Shown: one piece after another, positions 61,282-64,000 of the stretch | Layout of the letters: each line of letters begins with the position of its first letter | How positions within the stretch are numbered: position 1 is the first letter of the stretch | Assembly: GCA_030762935.1 (NCBI GenBank) | Contig: CM060880.1 | Coordinates: 12,434,501-12,498,500 of the forward strand | Length of the DNA stretch: 64,000 nucleotides | From: Hymenopus coronatus | Lineage: Eukaryota > Arthropoda > Insecta > Mantodea > Hymenopodidae | Direction of reading: 5' to 3' | Notes under the pieces: model-generated | Told to the model about the DNA's origin: nothing | Databases searched by the model: none | What the model saw: the letters and a program-made list of their open reading frames with translations, nothing else | Position numbers and translations under genes: made by a program

Positions 61282-62475
61282 CAGGCATCCCCAAGTCGAG
61301 TCAAGGTCGCGTGAGGGCGCGCGGGGCTGAACATTGCACGCACTGCGGGCCGCACAGCTACACAGTGCAGTGGCGGTGTAACGCTGCTTACGATGGCTAG
61401 TACATCCGTGTGGGGAAGACGGTCGTCCTCACCAGCGATGTTTCCAGCGGAATGGGAAGAAAACTTTCTCTTTATGGAAGAAAATTACGTGGCAAAATTG
61501 TTAGTGTGTTACAAACTTCTAAACAAAATAACTAGATATAATTTGCAACAAAATTACTCGCGGTGACGTTACATTTCCCTACCATAACCTCAGTGATTCA
61601 GTATGTAGAAATCTTAGAATTTGTTGAATGTATAACTATGCTGCGACAATTACGCGAAGAATTCGAACGTAGATTCCAGGACATTATACCACTTGAGAAA
61701 CAATTCAAGTTATTTGCAACACCATTTTCCAGGGATATCCTCGATAGTCCTTTTAAACTGCAGTTAGAAGTAATAGATATGCAAAGTAATATTGAGTTAA
61801 AAGATAAATTAAATAGAAAAAAGTGTCAACCATTTTTACACCTCTGTAATACGCGAATGATTTCCTAAACTCCACAATCTAGCTGGAAGAATTTTCTGCA
61901 TGTTCGGTATAACCTGTGTTTGCTAATCATTGTTTTCCTTTATGAAGTGCACAAAGTCACGTCACAGAAGCCAATTAAGTGATGGACTCTTGAAAGCATG
62001 TTTGCGATTGGGTAGCTCGCAAACAATTGTCCCACGTATTGAACAGCTGGTTGAAAACAGACAACTGCAAAAATAACAGCGATTGTCGGATAGCTAAGAA
62101 AAAGGGGTTTTCATAGAGACATTTATTTGAAGAATATTATGTTTATTTGTATTATTTACTTAATTGAATTGCATAGTACCATCACGGTCTATGTCATATT
62201 ACATTATTTATTTATTTTATTAGTTGTGTATGCGTATTTGTATTTCGATAATTGAATTTCCTGCCCATTAGATTTTATTTTGTATTATATTAGATATCAA
62301 TTAAAGTGTATAAAATAATGCTATCATTATTATGTAATTGACAGTGAAAGTGTAAGTTAATGTATACAATCGTAGCTCCGCCACTGTAGGACCTCCATTT
62401 CATGCCCGCAACCGGACGGCCAGGGCTTGAGGGCTTTTACTGCCGCCCGAGCGGGCGGACTGTTGTGGACGCCTG
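61282..62475 (+). mobile_element. hAT (Charlie-like) element, internally deleted, inside the LINE
   Basis: The termini are CAGGCATCCCCAA and, read inward from the right, CAGGCGTCCACAA, matching at 11 of 13. They are flanked by TTCTACTT and CTCTACAT, an 8-bp target duplication with two mismatches. A second inverted pair, CAGTGGCGG at 61368 and CCGCCACTG ending at 62386, lies inside and is probably subterminal. The two LINE RNase H halves join across it. Confidence 0.78.
61393..62076 (+). pseudogene. hAT transposase pseudogene (GTF2IRD2/ZBED-like)
   Basis: The ATG at 61393 opens MASTSVWGRRSSSPAMFPAE, EENFLFMEENYVAKLLVCYK and RYNLQQNYS, a damaged BED-type finger as in hAT-derived GTF2IRD2-like proteins. 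It stops at 61566. The next frame (to 61868) has EEFERRFQDIIPLEKQFKLF and LQLEVIDMQS from late in the catalytic core. A third frame (61931-62076) has FSFMKCTKSRHRSQLSDGLL, the hAT dimerisation region. Most of the core is missing, so roughly 1.5 kb was deleted. Confidence 0.78.
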
Positions 62476-63120
62476 CTCTACATTTTCCAGTGAACTATAC
62501 GCTATAAAAGAAGCCTTCTCGTATATAACAGAGTCTATGAATCAGTCATTCATAACCTTTTCAGATTCCAAATCTGCCCTAATGGCAACTCAAAATATTT
62601 ATACAGACTGCCAACTTACCCAAAATGTTCAAATTTCCTATAATCAGGCCTTAGAACAAGGAAAAAAAAGTGATCCTTTGTTGGGCAGCCAAAACTGCGT
62701 GTAACACTGACATTCCAGTGCACCATTCAGACTTCTCCATTTACATCCGTACTAAAATCAACTCAATGGTCCCAACATCAAGTAACTAAACTACCCTCAG
62801 TTAGAGGACCCTCCACTGCTGTTTGCTGTTTTAAAAACCTAAATAGGAAAAATCAAAGCATTATCACTCGTCTGAGAATTGGCCACACAGCAATGACTCA
62901 TACCTACTTGATCACCAGAGATGCCCAACCTCAGTGTACAACTTGCAATACTCCACTGACAGTGTCTCACATACTTTCAGAATGCCGCCGTTATGATCCC
63001 CAGAGGAAAAAAAATACAAAATCACTGGTGATATAAAAGTACTAAATAATGAAACCATGTATAAAAATGTTGTTATGTTCCTAAAAGCTATCAATATCTA
63101 CAGATTAATATAAAATTGTA

Positions 63121-63404
63121 ATAAACATTAACACAGCTTTTATTTGCTTTCCTTCACAAAAATGTAAGATATATATATATTATAGACCATTGAAATGAAG
63201 TATATATGTACAGTTTAATATTACTCTATATGAACTTCATAAGATGTAATTTCGTATTCATCGTTACCTGTTAGTTAGAACAATTTGTATTATATTCCAA
63301 AGTATCTTTATAACCATCCTGTAAGAATTATTGTTATCACAATATTTGATGTTTCAGTCGCGATAAGATTCTTACGACTCAAAGTGACTATAAATAAATA
63401 TTAA
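63121..63404. other. AT-rich stretch
   Basis: No gene is supported; probably partly the 3' end of the LINE. It contains a short TATATATATATAT run near 63170. Confidence 0.35.
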
Positions 63405-64000
63405 TAAAAAAATCTGATGTACTCCATTCACAAGAGTTTCTCTAAATTTCTGCAATAAATTATTATTAAAAAGCTTAAGCTTCCATTTACTTCATGCTAA
63501 TTGAGAAAATATCAGCAGAATTCGTCTTATTACTTGCTTCCTTGTAAGTAGAAGCGAAACAAGGAAGTACCATACGTTAAAGTGAAAGCCAAAAGCTGGT
63601 TGCTATGTGACTGACTTCCTTTGTTTGTACGGACAGGAGTTGACAAATACCTGTATGAGAAAAGTGTAAGTTTTTCAAAGCTGAAACTAAAAAAAAGGAT
63701 CAACTCCACGAAAAAAAAATTATATATTACAAATTGTGTGTTTTAAAGTGCTCTACATTTTTTGTGTGGTAAGTTTTTCTTCATCTTTTACGGTTTAGCA
63801 GTTATGCAAAATTCCGTGAAATTCATCCAGAATAAAGTAGTCTTCAGAGGCTATTCCGAGAAAATTCAAGATATACATTTTATTTGGCAAGTAAATATCT
63901 TAAATATAAGAGAATTTAATCAAAATCGTTAGAGCCATTTTTAAGAAAATCAAAATTTTCGAATTTTTTTCCGTATAAAGGGTAGTTTGGGGTGGGGGGA
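63405..64000 (-). repeat. HH repeat, reverse, cut by window end
   Basis: It starts with the tail hairpin (AATCTGATGTACTCCATTCA) and is collinear to GGGTAGTTTGGGGTGGGGGG at the last base. The head lies outside the window. Confidence 0.87.

Larger units (their letters stand above)
60843..63120 (+). mobile_element. LINE 3' fragment (RNase H-bearing), interrupted by a hAT element
   Basis: The first segment reads MELDEPPLEVRREYLRLKYA, the region after the reverse transcriptase domain of I/Jockey-group LINEs. An RNase H domain follows: DGLKNQ...VGCAIILP before the interruption, and TFSSELYAIKEAFSYITESM, FSDSKSALMA after it. The end codes RLRIGHTAMTHTYLITRD and CTTCNTPLTVSHILSECRRY, the terminal zinc-knuckle motif of this group. 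Stops and frameshifts occur throughout, so it is a dead 5'-truncated copy. Confidence 0.82.

Overview
This window looks like nuclear DNA from an arthropod with a large, repeat-choked genome, most likely an insect; the species is not resolved. Coding islands are small, split by long AT-rich introns with GT/AG splice sites, and the interspersed DNA holds mariner, Tc1/IS630-type, hAT and LINE remnants plus several families of tRNA-derived SINEs. No bacterial-style operon, ribosome binding site or CRISPR array is present.

Genes. Only two host genes can be supported, both on the minus strand and both of the alpha-1,4-glycosyltransferase family (A4GALT/alpha4GT; a DXD glycosyltransferase domain followed by a Gb3-synthase-like C-terminal domain). 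Gene B (about 57.2 kb down to 42.06 kb) can be assembled completely: a 5' untranslated exon, a signal-anchor exon, a possible small exon, and four catalytic exons with matching phases, giving about 386 to 399 residues. Gene A starts at 36.82 kb with one long GC-rich exon carrying the signal anchor, the FHETSC motif and the DLD motif, then crosses a 25.5 kb intron to an exon at 10.50-10.71 kb; its last exon is probably beyond the left edge. The intron after the DXD motif and the next one lie at the same positions and phases in both genes, so they are tandem paralogues; gene A lacks the two earlier introns of gene B.

Repeats. The commonest component is a roughly 0.8-0.9 kb repeat, here called the HH repeat (hairpin-headed), with about twenty near-complete copies and about as many fragments in both orientations, covering more than a third of the window. 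Its head is a near-perfect hairpin of about 40 bp beginning ACTTTCTCTAC. A (GT)n or (GTCT)n microsatellite follows about 150 bp in. The tail carries GTAGAGAAAGT, the inverted copy of the head motif, followed by a small hairpin and a T-run. I cannot place it in a named family; its layout recalls non-autonomous Helentron-type elements (DINE-1/HINE).

Layout: 0-10 kb HH repeats, SINEs and an LTR-like segment; 10.5 kb gene A exon 2; 11-36 kb the gene A intron, with three mariner remnants, one containing a hAT-type element; 36.2-36.8 kb gene A exon 1; 37-42 kb SINEs, HH copies and a Tc1/IS630-type element with 40-bp inverted repeats; 42-57 kb gene B, whose introns are full of HH repeats, including one copy interrupted by a 324-bp segment with two heat-shock elements, a CRE and a TATA box; 57-60 kb mostly unassigned DNA with a likely gene B promoter; 60.8-63.1 kb a LINE 3' end whose RNase H region is split by a deleted hAT element; a further HH copy runs off the right end.
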